Shown in pieces: positions 41,029 through 49,744 of a DNA stretch of 64,000 bases. The stretch comes from Streptomyces spiralis. Lineage in GTDB: Bacteria > Actinomycetota > Actinomycetes > Streptomycetales > Streptomycetaceae. The position numbers were made by a program, and so were the translations under genes. The stretch is from contig NZ_BNBC01000003.1 of assembly GCF_014654675.1 (NCBI RefSeq), forward strand, positions 271,478 to 335,477, given 5' to 3'. Each line of letters opens with the position of its first letter. Within the stretch, counting starts at the first letter, position 1. A model generated the notes under the pieces. That model was not told where the DNA came from and searched no databases. It saw only the letters and a list, made by a program, of their open reading frames with translations.

Positions 41029-41673
41029 TCAGGAACGTGACGGACCCGGGCCGGGTGTCCCGGGCCGTGCGACGGCGTCCAGGGCGGGGCCGATGACGGT
41101 GAAGGACTGTTCGGTCAGGGCGGCGGGGTCCTCGGTGCCGTCGCTGTCGCTCCACCGCTGCAGCACCGTGTGAAAGGCGGTCAGCGCCATCCCGGCGGCC
41201 AGGCGCGGGTACAGCTCCGTGGCGAGGTCGAGACCGAGTCGCTCGGCCATCTCCGCCGCCAGTTCCTCGCGCCACTGGGCCTGGCGCTCCAGGAAGCGGG
41301 CGAGCAGGGCGGGTGTCCCCAGGATCAACTGCACGACGCGCAGGGCCCGGTCGGCGTGGCCCGCGCAGGCGTCGACAGAGCGCCACACCGTGTGCCGCAG
41401 GGCGGCCGACGGCGGTTCCGTCGCCGGGCGGCTCGCCAGTTCGTCGCACATGGCGGCGCCCATGTCGGCCAGGAACTGGACGACCACGTCCTCCTTCGAG
41501 GCGAAGTAGCGGAAGAACGTCCGCTTCGACACACCCGCGGCGGCGGCGATCTCGTCCACCGTGACCGCGTCGAAGCCTTCGCGTGCCAGCAGGGTCAGCG
41601 CCGCCTGCGTCAACTCGTCGGCGACGAGCTGACGTTTGCGCTGGGCCAGTGTTCCTGTGGGACGGGAGGTCAT
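41029..41673 (-). CDS. TetR family regulator
   Basis: A 214-residue regulator. The helix-turn-helix is complete: LTQAALTLLAREGFDAVTVD, then EIAAAAGVSKRTFFRYFASKEDV (about 18-60). The C-terminal ligand domain is ordinary. It is divergent from the SDR at 41755 with a palindrome TGACACTTGGTGTCA between, so it probably represses that gene and itself. ATG 41673 is the start adjoining the HTH. Confidence 0.9.
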   Translation of the reverse strand: MTSRPTGTLAQRKRQLVADELTQAALTLLAREGFDAVTVDEIAAAAGVSKRTFFRYFASKEDVVVQFLADMGAAMCDELASRPATEPPSAALRHTVWRSVDACAGHADRALRVVQLILGTPALLARFLERQAQWREELAAEMAERLGLDLATELYPRLAAGMALTAFHTVLQRWSDSDGTEDPAALTEQSFTVIGPALDAVARPGTPGPGPSRS

Positions 41674-41711
41674 CTCCTCATCGTATCCGCCGTGCCACCC
41701 CTGCCCCCGAA

Positions 41712-41738
41712 TGTCATGCTTGACACTTGGTGTCATGC
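41712..41738. promoter_or_regulatory. Putative TetR operator overlapping the SDR promoter
   Basis: A perfect palindrome TGACAC-TTG-GTGTCA (41721-41735) overlaps a TTGACA -35 (41720-41725). The octamer TGTCATGC occurs as a direct repeat at 41712-41719 and 41731-41738. The position between divergent tetR and SDR fits an operator. Confidence 0.6.
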
Positions 41739-41754
41739 AAGGCACCGTAAGTCC

Positions 41755-42693
41755 ATGATGATGCGTCAGGAGCGCTGGACCGCTGATCGGATCCCGCACC
41801 AGAACGGCCGGGTCTTCGTCGTCACCGGAGCCAACAGCGGCCTCGGGCTGGCGACCACGCGGGCACTCGCCCGCAAGGGTGCCCACGTGATCCTCGCCGT
41901 ACGCGACGAGGCCAAGGGTCAACGGGCGGTCGCGGAGGTGACGGCCGAGAGCTCGGGTGCCCGGCTGCAGGTGCGCCGGCTGGACCTGTCCGACCCGGAC
42001 TCGGTCCGGGCGTTCGCCGACCGGCTGCGCTCCGACGGTGTGCGGCCCGACGTGCTGGTCAACAACGCGGGCGTGATGGCACCGCCCCGCACGCTCACCG
42101 CACAGGGCCATGAGCTGCAGTTCGCCGCCAACCACCTCGGCCACTTCGCCCTCACCGGTCTGCTGCTGGACCTGATGACGGACGGCGACGACCCCCGCGT
42201 GGTCACGGTGACGTCGGCCAACCACCGCCTGGGGCGGATCTTCTTCGACGACCTGACCGGCGAGCGGGCGTACTCGCCGATGGGCCGTTACAACCAGTCC
42301 AAGCTCGCCAACGCCGTGTTCGGAGGGGAGCTGCACCGACGGCTGAGCGCTGCCGGCAGCCCGGTGCGCAGCGTACTGGCCCACCCCGGCTACGCCGCCA
42401 CCCGGCTGCAGACCAGCGCCCCCGTCGGCATGGTGAAGCTCCTCTTCGGCCGACTGCTGCTGCCCCTCGCCCAGTCCCCGGACCAGGGTGCGCTGCCCCA
42501 GCTGTACGCGGCCACCGCGCCGGACGTACGGGGCGGCGAGCTGTTCGGGCCGGACGGCATGGGCGAGCTGCGGGGTGCGCCCCGGCGTGTGAAGCCGGCC
42601 CAGCGGGCCGCCGACCCGGAGACCGGCCGCCGGCTGTGGCAGCTCTCGGAGTCGCTGACGGGCGTGAGCTTCGGGCTCCCGGCCCCGGCGTGA
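41755..42693 (+). CDS. Short-chain dehydrogenase/reductase (retinol-dehydrogenase-like)
   Basis: A 312-residue SDR. The nucleotide motif is VTGANSGLGLATTRAL (about 23-38), NNAGVMAPP is at about 98-106, and the catalytic YxxxK is in RYNQSKLAN. This group includes many streptomycete oxidoreductases of unknown substrate. Three in-frame ATGs occur (41755, 41758, 41761) with no good ribosome site. It may be repressed by the TetR divergently encoded to the left. Confidence 0.85.
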   Translation: MMMRQERWTADRIPHQNGRVFVVTGANSGLGLATTRALARKGAHVILAVRDEAKGQRAVAEVTAESSGARLQVRRLDLSDPDSVRAFADRLRSDGVRPDVLVNNAGVMAPPRTLTAQGHELQFAANHLGHFALTGLLLDLMTDGDDPRVVTVTSANHRLGRIFFDDLTGERAYSPMGRYNQSKLANAVFGGELHRRLSAAGSPVRSVLAHPGYAATRLQTSAPVGMVKLLFGRLLLPLAQSPDQGALPQLYAATAPDVRGGELFGPDGMGELRGAPRRVKPAQRAADPETGRRLWQLSESLTGVSFGLPAPA

Positions 42694-42768
42694 GCCGTCA
42701 GCCGGGCCCCCGGGCCTCGGCCCCGGGGCGCCGCGGGAGCCCGGTCAGCGAGTGCCGTGGACGCCCGG

Positions 42769-43767
42769 TCAGCGGCCGGCGAGGAGTTCGAGCGTGTCGA
42801 TCACGCGGTTCGAGAAGCCCCACTCGTTGTCGTACCAGGCGACCACCTTGACATGGCGGCCGTCGACGCGGGTGAGGGCCGAGTCGAAGATCGACGAGGC
42901 CGGGTTGCCCGTGATGTCGGAGGACACGAGCGGGTCGTCCGAGTACTCGAGGATGCCGGCGAGCGGCCCCTGTGCCGCGGTGCGGTACGCCGCCAGCACG
43001 TTGTCGCGCGTCACGTCACGGGCGACGGTGGTGTTCAGTTCGACGATCGAGCCCACCGGAACCGGCACACGGATCGAGTCGCCCGACAGCTTGCCGTCGA
43101 GGTTCGGCAGCACGAGGCCGATCGCCTTGGCGGCGCCCGTCGTGGTCGGCACGATGTTGACGGCGGCGGCGCGGGCGCGGCGGGCGTCGCGGTGCGGACC
43201 GTCCTGCAGGTTCTGCTCCTGTGTGTAGGCGTGCACCGTCGTCATGAAGCCGTGCTCGATGCCGGCGAGTTCGTCGAGCACCGCGGCCAGCGGCGCGAGC
43301 GCGTTGGTCGTGCACGAGGCGTTCGAGACGATCGTGTGCACGTCCGGGTCGTACGCGTCGGTGTTGACCCCGAACGCGAGCGTGACGTCGGCGCCGTCCG
43401 AGGGCGCGCTGACGAGCACCTTCCTCGCGCCCGCGTCGAGGTGGGCGCGGGCGGCCTTCGCCGACGTGAACCGGCCGGTCGCCTCCAGCACGATGTCCAC
43501 GCCGAGTGCGGCCCACGGCAGCTGCGCCGGTTCGCGCTCGGCGAGCACCTTGATGCGTCGGCCGTCGACGACCAGAGTGTCCCCGTCGACGGTCACCGGG
43601 CGGCCGAGGCGGCCGGCCGTCGTGTCGTAGGCGAGCAGCCGCGCGAGGGTGGCGGGCTCGGTCAGGTCGTTGACGGCGACGACCTCGAGGTCGCCGCCGC
43701 GTTCGAGCAGTGCGCGCAGCACGTTGCGTCCGATGCGGCCGAATCCGTTGATCGCGATGCGAGTCAT
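42769..43767 (-). CDS. gap: Type I glyceraldehyde-3-phosphate dehydrogenase
   Basis: A 332-residue GAPDH. The NAD-binding start MTRIAINGFGRIGRNVLRAL and the catalytic-cysteine motif SNASCTTNALAPL are exact family marks, with WYDNEWGFSNRVID at the C-terminus. It oxidises glyceraldehyde-3-phosphate to 1,3-bisphosphoglycerate. No pgk or tpi gene is beside it, so this is a stand-alone copy and probably not the glycolytic operon gene. AAGGGA lies upstream of ATG 43767. Confidence 0.95.
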   Translation of the reverse strand: MTRIAINGFGRIGRNVLRALLERGGDLEVVAVNDLTEPATLARLLAYDTTAGRLGRPVTVDGDTLVVDGRRIKVLAEREPAQLPWAALGVDIVLEATGRFTSAKAARAHLDAGARKVLVSAPSDGADVTLAFGVNTDAYDPDVHTIVSNASCTTNALAPLAAVLDELAGIEHGFMTTVHAYTQEQNLQDGPHRDARRARAAAVNIVPTTTGAAKAIGLVLPNLDGKLSGDSIRVPVPVGSIVELNTTVARDVTRDNVLAAYRTAAQGPLAGILEYSDDPLVSSDITGNPASSIFDSALTRVDGRHVKVVAWYDNEWGFSNRVIDTLELLAGR

Positions 43768-43894
43768 GAATGGTGTCCCTTCGGTTCGCGACCAGCGTCG
43801 CGCGCGGCGCCCGCACGGAACAGCGGCGTGATCGCCACGGTTCACAAGGATCGCGCCACAGTGGGTGGCGGGCGGCTCACCCCGAGCGGGTGGG

Positions 43895-44851
43895 CTACTC
43901 GCCCCGAGCGAAGGTGCGCCGGTACTCGCTCGGTGTGGTGCCGAGGATGCGCTGGAAGTGCAGCCGCAGATTCGCGCCGGTGCCCAGGCCCACGTCGGCG
44001 GCGATCTGCTCGACGCTGAGCTGGGAACGCTCGAGCAGCTCCCGGGCCATGTCGATACGGGCTCGCATCACCCACTGCATCGGCGTGTACCCCGTGTCCT
44101 CGACGAAGCGCCGCGAGAACGTACGCGGCGAGACCGCCGCATGCCGGGCGAGCGCCTCGAGGGTGAGGGACTCGCCCAGCCGGTGCAGCGCCCACTCACG
44201 GGTCGCGGCGAACCGCTCGCCGAGCGGCTCGGGCACGCTGCGCGGCACGTACTGCGCCTGACCGCCGCTGCGGTAGGGCGCCGCGACCAGGCGCCGGGCC
44301 GCGTGGTTGGACGCGGCCACCCCGAGGTCGCCACGCAGAATGTGCAGGCACAGGTCGATGCCCGAGGCCGCGCCGGCCGATGTCAGCACACTGCCCTCGT
44401 CGACGAACAGCACGTTCTCGTCGACCTGGACGAGCGGATGCTTCTCCGCGAGCGCCCGCGAGTAGTGCCAGTGCGTCGTGGCACGCCTGCCGTCGAGCAG
44501 GCCCGTCGCCGCGAGCGCGAAGGCGCCCGTCGAGATGGCCGCGAGCCGCGTGCCCCGGGCGTGCGCGGCGATCAGCGCGTCGACGACCGCCTGTGGCGGG
44601 TCGTCCCGGTCCGGAAAACGGTAGCCGGGGATGAAGACGATGTCCGCCCACGCGAGTGCGTCGAGGCCGTGGGTGACGTGGTACGCCAGGCCGTCGCCGC
44701 CGGTCACGAGACCGGGCGCGGCCCCGCACACCCGTACCTCGTACGGCATGCTCGCGCGGGTCGTGAACACCTGCGCGGGAATGCCCACATCCAGCGGCTT
44801 GGCACCCTCGAGCACGAGCACGGCGACACGATGCAGACGGGAGGACGGCAC
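43895..44851 (-). CDS. GlxA-type AraC regulator (DJ-1/PfpI + HTH)
   Basis: A 318-residue regulator with an N-terminal DJ-1/PfpI-like domain (about 1-190, VAVLVLEGAKPLDVGIPAQV) and an AraC helix-turn-helix pair at the C-terminus (LTLEALARHAAVSPRTFSRR, IAADVGLGTGANLRLHFQR). This is the architecture of GlxA-family activators, which mostly respond to small nitrogen or sugar metabolites. It directly precedes gap on the same strand (127 bp apart), which is a possible target. GTG 44851 is chosen to keep the fold intact; an ATG is not available close by, so the start is uncertain. Confidence 0.85.
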   Translation of the reverse strand: MPSSRLHRVAVLVLEGAKPLDVGIPAQVFTTRASMPYEVRVCGAAPGLVTGGDGLAYHVTHGLDALAWADIVFIPGYRFPDRDDPPQAVVDALIAAHARGTRLAAISTGAFALAATGLLDGRRATTHWHYSRALAEKHPLVQVDENVLFVDEGSVLTSAGAASGIDLCLHILRGDLGVAASNHAARRLVAAPYRSGGQAQYVPRSVPEPLGERFAATREWALHRLGESLTLEALARHAAVSPRTFSRRFVEDTGYTPMQWVMRARIDMARELLERSQLSVEQIAADVGLGTGANLRLHFQRILGTTPSEYRRTFARGE

Positions 44852-44901
44852 GAGGGCCAGGATACGAGGGGTGCAAGGCCGGCCGGCCCCGCCGCCGATC
44901 G

Positions 44902-45558
44902 TCAAGAGACGTATGTGAGGAGGCGCTCCAGCGGCCGGGGAACATGGTCGAGGTCCAGGCGCGCGACCAGCGCCCGCGCGTAGAGCGCCTTCCGGCCGCT
45001 GTGCGTGCCCATGAAGCGACGCAGCTGGTGCTCCACGGGCCGTTCCCGCTGCGCCGGCTGGCCCTGGAAGGTGAGGAAGGGGCGCGTCTCGCCCTGGGTG
45101 TCGATCACCTGCCGCACGCGCTCCGCGCCGAGAGCGCGGATCAGCTCGTCCTCCAGGTCGGCGACGCACACCTGGAACCCGAGCGTCTCCGGTCCGGTGT
45201 GCGTGAGACCGGACCCGAGCCCGACCCGCTGCAGATGACGCCGGAAATGCCGCTCCTCCCCGATGTCGCAGAGACCGGCCAGCGGGAGGCCGAGGCCCGG
45301 AGGACCGCACACGTCCAGGAAGCGCCCGATGTTCATGGCCCCGCCGAGCGGTACGACAGCGACGCCCTCCGCACCGAGGTCGCGGCCGCGGCGCGTGGCC
45401 AGCGTCTCGAGCGCGACCTGATCACTGCTCCCCTCGACGAGCACGACCGTCCGCACACCGCCGGCCAGCTCCCGAGCCGCCGCGGCGGCCGCACCCGCCC
45501 CCGCCCCGCCGGCCGCCCATGCGACCAGTGCCTGGCGGAATCGCCTCAACTCGTCCAC
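44902..45558 (-). CDS. Stand-alone TOPRIM (OLD-like) domain protein
   Basis: A 218-residue protein with a TOPRIM domain: VVLVEGSSDQVALETLA holds the conserved glutamate, and LCDIGEERHF the acidic metal-binding part. It lacks the ATPase half of OLD-family nucleases. Similar short streptomycete proteins are annotated as TOPRIM nucleotidyltransferase/hydrolase domain proteins without known role. GTG 45558 has GAGG four bases upstream; ATG 45582 is an alternative but has no ribosome site. The GlxA gene follows 50 bp downstream on the same strand. Confidence 0.75.
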   Translation of the reverse strand: MDELRRFRQALVAWAAGGAGAGAAAAAARELAGGVRTVVLVEGSSDQVALETLATRRGRDLGAEGVAVVPLGGAMNIGRFLDVCGPPGLGLPLAGLCDIGEERHFRRHLQRVGLGSGLTHTGPETLGFQVCVADLEDELIRALGAERVRQVIDTQGETRPFLTFQGQPAQRERPVEHQLRRFMGTHSGRKALYARALVARLDLDHVPRPLERLLTYVS

Positions 45559-45644
45559 GAGACCTCGCTTCCCCCACGCCATCCTGGCAGGCCTGGATCT
45601 CGTACGCACGCGCGTTTTCCGGGGTGGCGACTCGGGCGAACGGC

Positions 45645-46556
45645 CTACCGCGCCCCGGCCGGCAGCGCTGCGGTGAGGCGTGTCATCTCCTCCTCCGTGA
45701 GCCGTATCGAGCCGGCCGCCATGTTCTGCGCGAGGTGGTCCGGGTCCCCGGTCCCGGGGATCGCCAGCACATGCGGACCCTGGTGCAGGGTCCAGGCCAG
45801 GCGGACCTGCGCGGTCGACACACCGTGCGCGCGCGCCACGGCCTGCACCGCCTCGGTGTCACGGGCCGCCGGGCCCGCCTCGCGCCCGGAACCGGCGATG
45901 GCGAAGAACGGGACGAAGGCGAGGCCGAGTTCACCGCAGAGCCGGAGGAGAGCCCGGTCCTCGTCGGACGCGCCGACCCCGTAGGGGTTCTGCACGCACA
46001 CCACCGGCGCGATGGCGCGGGCCTCGGCCAGTTGCTCGGAGGTGACGTTGGAGACTCCGAGGTGCCGGATCAGCCCGGCGTCGCGCAGTTCGGACAGCGC
46101 GCCGAAGTGCTCGCCGATCGAGCCGGTCCGGCGGCTCGGCGGCACACGCAGGTTCACCACGTCCAGGTGGTCGCGGCCGAGTTGGCGCAGGTTCTCCTCC
46201 ACCTGTCCGCGCAGCTGCCCGGGTGTGGCCCACCACCAGGCGCCCGAGGGGTCGCGGCCGGGCCAGACCTTGGTCGTGATGACCAGGTCCTCCGGGTACG
46301 GCGCCAGCGCCCGGTTGATCAGCTCGTTGGCGGAACGCGTCGCCGAGAAGTAGTACGCGGCGGTGTCGATGTGATCGACGCCGGACTCGACCGCCCGCCG
46401 GAGCACGCCGATCGACGTCTCGCGGTCACGCGGCACACCGTGGTCGAAGGGAGCGGTGCCGGTCAGTCGCATCGCGCCGAAGCCGATGCGGTTGACGGTC
46501 AGGTCACCCAGCTGCCACGTGCCGGCGGCTGCCGTGATGTTCGTGCGTGGATGCAT
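45645..46556 (-). CDS. Aldo/keto reductase
   Basis: A 303-residue NADPH-dependent reductase. The motifs are GFGAMRLTGTAPF, GVDHIDTAAYYFSATRSANE (catalytic Asp and Tyr) and ELINRALAPYPEDLVITTKV (catalytic Lys), plus HLGVSNVTSEQL and AIPGTGDPDHLAQNM. It reduces carbonyl compounds; the natural substrate is unknown. ATG 46556 has AGGAGA seven bases upstream. It is preceded by about 150 bp of untranslated leader carrying a hairpin with T-run, described separately. Confidence 0.92.
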   Translation of the reverse strand: MHPRTNITAAAGTWQLGDLTVNRIGFGAMRLTGTAPFDHGVPRDRETSIGVLRRAVESGVDHIDTAAYYFSATRSANELINRALAPYPEDLVITTKVWPGRDPSGAWWWATPGQLRGQVEENLRQLGRDHLDVVNLRVPPSRRTGSIGEHFGALSELRDAGLIRHLGVSNVTSEQLAEARAIAPVVCVQNPYGVGASDEDRALLRLCGELGLAFVPFFAIAGSGREAGPAARDTEAVQAVARAHGVSTAQVRLAWTLHQGPHVLAIPGTGDPDHLAQNMAAGSIRLTEEEMTRLTAALPAGAR

Positions 46557-46596
46557 GCGAGGTCTCCTCTTGCGGGCGCGGGGCGGGAAGGGGAAA

Positions 46597-46628
46597 GCGG
46601 GTTCACCGAATGGAGGCGGGTTCACCGA
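46597..46628. repeat. 13 bp direct repeat in the aldo/keto reductase leader
   Basis: GCGGGTTCACCGA occurs at 46597-46609 and 46616-46628 (19 bp apart). Between hairpin and start codon, on the minus strand it reads TCGGTGAACCCGC twice. A small hairpin CTGCC-GGA-GGCAG (46629-46641) adjoins it. A regulatory leader is possible. Confidence 0.5.
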
Positions 46629-46657
46629 CTGCCGGAGGCAGCCAGGCCCCGGGCATG

Positions 46658-46699
46658 AAAAAAGCCTCCCCGGCGGATCGGAATCCGCGCCGAGAAGGC
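46658..46699 (-). terminator. Attenuator-like hairpin with T6 upstream of the aldo/keto reductase
   Basis: On the minus strand, a long stem (GCCTTCTCGG pairing CCGGGGAGGC, and inner CGGAT/ATCCG) at 46699-46664 is followed by TTTTTT (46663-46658). It is a textbook intrinsic terminator, yet no minus-strand gene lies upstream, only the start of a plus-strand methyltransferase. It therefore probably belongs to the leader of the aldo/keto reductase mRNA. A TAGGTT -10-like box is just before it (46719-46714). Confidence 0.65.
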
Positions 46700-46845
46700 T
46701 CGCGTACGACGTAAACCTAGCAGGCCGGCGGAGGCGTCCGCCAGCTGGTCTTCGGATCCGGGGCTGCGCCGGCCGGCGTCCCGGCAGCGGCGGCACGCGG
46801 GAAATCCGCTGGACATCACACGGGCCGGCGGCCAGCGTTGAGGGA

Positions 46846-47589
46846 ATGCAGCAGGAGAAGATCTGGGACGCCGATGCCGCCCAGCGCTATGACACGCCCG
46901 GCTCCGGCATGTTCGCGCCCGAGGTCCTGGGGCCGGCCGTGGAGCGGCTCGCCGAGCTCGCGGAGGACGGTGCGGCGCTCGAGTTCGCCATCGGGACCGG
47001 CAGGGTGGCCGTGCCGCTCGCCGAGCGAGGAGTCCCGGTCACCGGCATCGAGCTGTCGCTGCCGATGGTGGAGCAACTGCGCACCAAGGCGGACGAGTCG
47101 ACGATCCCAGTGGTCATCGGTGACATGGCGACCACCGCCGCCCCCGGGAAGTACACCCTGGTCTATCTCGTCTACAACACGATCTCCAACCTGCTCACCC
47201 AGGACGAGCAGGTCCAGTGCTTCCGCAACGCCGCCCGCCACCTCACACCCGGCGGCCGGTTCGTGATCGAGCTCTGGGTGCCGGAATTGCGCAGGCTCCC
47301 ACCGGGCCGGACGGCCACCGTCTGGCAGTCCGAACCCGGCTACATCGGTCTGGACACCTACGACGTCCTGCACCAGCACGTGGTGTCGCACCACTTCCAC
47401 TTCGACGACACCCAGCAGGCGCGGTTGTTCCGCAGCCCGCATCGCTACATCTGGCCCGCCGAACTGGACCTCATGGCCCGACTGGCCGGGTTCGAACTGG
47501 AGGCGAGACACGCGGACTGGGCGGGCGCCGAGTTCACCGCCGAGTCACGTTCTCACGTCTCCGTCTACCGCATCCCGCCCATCCGGTAG
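46846..47589 (+). CDS. Class I SAM-dependent methyltransferase
   Basis: A 247-residue Rossmann methyltransferase. Motif I is LEFAIGTGRVAVPLAERG (about 45-62), with VTGIELSLPMVEQL (motif II) and LTPGGRFVIELWVPELR later. The length is that of small-molecule methyltransferases; the acceptor is unknown. ATG 46846 has GAGGG close upstream. It is divergent from the aldo/keto reductase leader and ends 37 bp before the P-type ATPase gene (convergent). Confidence 0.88.
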   Translation: MQQEKIWDADAAQRYDTPGSGMFAPEVLGPAVERLAELAEDGAALEFAIGTGRVAVPLAERGVPVTGIELSLPMVEQLRTKADESTIPVVIGDMATTAAPGKYTLVYLVYNTISNLLTQDEQVQCFRNAARHLTPGGRFVIELWVPELRRLPPGRTATVWQSEPGYIGLDTYDVLHQHVVSHHFHFDDTQQARLFRSPHRYIWPAELDLMARLAGFELEARHADWAGAEFTAESRSHVSVYRIPPIR

Positions 47590-47626
47590 CGGCGGTGCCG
47601 GCACACGGTGACCGTCCCGCGGCGGC

Positions 47627-49609
47627 TCACTCGGCGGCCCGCTTCCAGGCCGCCTCGCGCAGCAGCCGCAGCCCGTTGAGGCCGACGATGACGGTGGAGC
47701 CCTCGTGTCCCGCGACGCCGAGGGGCAGCGGCAGGTGTCCGGCCAGGTCCCAGGCGACCAGGCCGGCGATGAAGACAGCGGCGATGACGAGGTTCTGCAC
47801 GACCAGCCCGCGGGCCCGGCGGGACAGGGAGATCACGGCGGGTACGGTGGCGAGTTCGTCGCGGACGACGACGGTGTCGGCGGTCTCCAGCGCCAGGTCG
47901 GAGCCCGCCCGGCCCATGGCGACGCCGGTGTGTGCGGCGGCCAGGGCCGGGGCGTCGTTGACACCGTCGCCGACCACCATCACCTTGCGACCGGACCGTT
48001 CGAGCTCCCTGACGGCGCTCACCTTGTGGTGGGGCAGCAGTCCGGCCCGCACGTCCTCGATGCCGACCTCGGCGGCGAGGCGGGCGGCCGCCCGCGGGTT
48101 GTCGCCGGTCAGCAGCAAGGGCGCGGTCCCGGTCAGGGACGTCAGGGAGGCGACGGTGGCGGTGGCGTCGGGACGCAGTCGGTCGGCGATGCCGAGCACG
48201 CCGACGGGTGTGCCGTCCACTGCGACCAGCACGGCCGTGCGGCCGCCGTCCTCGAGTTCGGCGGCCTGGTCCGCCGCGCCCGCGGAACCGGCGTCGCCCG
48301 AACCGGTGAGCAGCCGGGCGGGAGCGCCGACCGCGACCGCGTGTCCCCCGACGGTGGCCGTCACGCCGACACCGGGCGTGGAGTCGAAGTCCTCCGCCAC
48401 CGGAAGGGCGAGTCCCTGCTCACGGGCCGCCTCCACCACGGCGCGGGCCAGCGGATGCTCGCTGGGGTGCTCGGCCGCCGCGGCGATCGTCAGCAGGCCG
48501 GCCTCGTCGAGGCCGGACCCGGGCAGCGGCCGTACGTCGGTCACCCGCGGCGTGCCCTCGGTCAGCGTGCCGGTCTTGTCCAGCGCGACCGCGTCGACCT
48601 CGCCGAGCCGCTCCATGACCACCGCGGACTTGACCAGCGCACCGTGCCGTCCGGCGTTGGCGATGGCCGACAGCAGCGGCGGCATGGTCGCCAGGACCAC
48701 CGCGCAGGGCGAGGCCACGATCATGAACGTCATCGCCCGCAGCAGCGAGCCCGTGAGAGCGGCGCCGAAGGCCAGGGGGACGAGGAAGACGGCGAGGGTC
48801 GCGGCCACCATGCCCAGCGAGTAGCGCTGTTCGACCTTCTCGATGAACAACTGGGTCGGCGCCTTGGTCCCGGACGCCTCCTCCACCATGCGCACGATCC
48901 GTGCGATCACCGTCTCGGAGGCGTCGCGTTCGACGTGGACGCGCAGCGCGCCCGTGCCGTTGAGGGTGCCGGCGAAGACCTCGTCGCCGCGCTCCTTGGC
49001 CACGGGCAGGGGCTCCCCCGTGATGGTCGCCTGGTCGACGTCGCTCGCCCCGTCCAGGACACGTCCGTCCGCGCCGACGCGCTCGCCGGGCCGTACCAGG
49101 ATCGTGTCGCCGACGGTCAGTTCCTCGACGGCGACGGTGACCTCGCTGCCGTCGGCCTCGACGCGGGTGGCGGTGGCCGGGGCCAGGTCGAGCAGACCGC
49201 GCACGGAGTCCGCGGTGCGGGCGGTGGCGAGTGCTTCCAGGGCGCCCGAGGTGGCGAAGATGACGATCAGCAGCGCACCGTCCATCACCTGCCCGATCGC
49301 CGCCGCCCCGAGCGCGGCGACCACCATGAGCAGGTCGACATCGAGCGTCTTGTCCTTCAGCGCCCGCAGTCCCGCCCAGCCCGGCTCCCAGCCGCCCGCC
49401 GCGTAGGTCAGCGCGTACGCAGGGCCCCATGTCCAGGCGGGAGCGCCGGTCAGCTGCAAGGGCAGCGCGATCAGGAAGAGGACCAGGGCGGCTGCCGCCC
49501 AGCGTGCCTCGGGCAGCGCGAGGACTCGGGTGCGGCGCCGGGGTGCGCCCGCGGTCCCGGCCGGCGGCGCTGCGCGGTCGATCGGGGCCGGGGCGAGGGT
49601 GGAGGTCAT
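47627..49609 (-). CDS. P1B-4-type heavy metal P-type ATPase
   Basis: A 660-residue efflux ATPase without an N-terminal metal-binding domain. The phosphorylation site is in ALDKTGTLTEG, the HP motif in EHPSEHPLARAV, and GDGVNDAPALA ends the P domain. The transmembrane metal site has SPC (IVASPCAVVLA, not CPC), and the last helix HEGSTVIVGLNGL; SPC with HEGST is the P1B-4 signature, typical for Co(II)/Fe(II)/Ni(II) exporters such as CtpD/CtpJ. It is divergent from nmtR (135 bp), as ctpJ is with nmtR in Mycobacterium. Start ATG 49609. Confidence 0.92.
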   Translation of the reverse strand: MTSTLAPAPIDRAAPPAGTAGAPRRRTRVLALPEARWAAAALVLFLIALPLQLTGAPAWTWGPAYALTYAAGGWEPGWAGLRALKDKTLDVDLLMVVAALGAAAIGQVMDGALLIVIFATSGALEALATARTADSVRGLLDLAPATATRVEADGSEVTVAVEELTVGDTILVRPGERVGADGRVLDGASDVDQATITGEPLPVAKERGDEVFAGTLNGTGALRVHVERDASETVIARIVRMVEEASGTKAPTQLFIEKVEQRYSLGMVAATLAVFLVPLAFGAALTGSLLRAMTFMIVASPCAVVLATMPPLLSAIANAGRHGALVKSAVVMERLGEVDAVALDKTGTLTEGTPRVTDVRPLPGSGLDEAGLLTIAAAAEHPSEHPLARAVVEAAREQGLALPVAEDFDSTPGVGVTATVGGHAVAVGAPARLLTGSGDAGSAGAADQAAELEDGGRTAVLVAVDGTPVGVLGIADRLRPDATATVASLTSLTGTAPLLLTGDNPRAAARLAAEVGIEDVRAGLLPHHKVSAVRELERSGRKVMVVGDGVNDAPALAAAHTGVAMGRAGSDLALETADTVVVRDELATVPAVISLSRRARGLVVQNLVIAAVFIAGLVAWDLAGHLPLPLGVAGHEGSTVIVGLNGLRLLREAAWKRAAE

Positions 49610-49697
49610 CGGGGCGGGAGTCCTTCACGACGGCATGGCGAGGGCACGGGCAGCCGGGGACCCGGCGCGCCGCTCCCTCCACCGTACAGGAGTAGAT

Positions 49698-49728
49698 GAA
49701 GAATCATTCATGCGTTCATGTGTTCTTC
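49698..49728. promoter_or_regulatory. Putative NmtR operator
   Basis: An AT-rich imperfect dyad, GAAGAAtCA (49698-49706) and TGtTCTTC (49721-49728), lies between the ATPase and nmtR start codons. ArsR-family repressors bind such AT-rich inverted repeats. The half-site spacing is 14 bp. Confidence 0.5.
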
Positions 49729-49744
49729 TCCGTAGGATGTACGC

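Noticed and set aside
40919..41449. Arg/Pro-rich frame antisense or frame-shifted to the TetR gene
   Set aside because: Shadow of the TetR gene; no ribosome site or family motif.
46622..46819. 65-codon minus-strand frame covering the attenuator-like hairpin
   Set aside because: It includes the terminator-like T-run and has low-quality composition; the region is better explained as untranslated leader.
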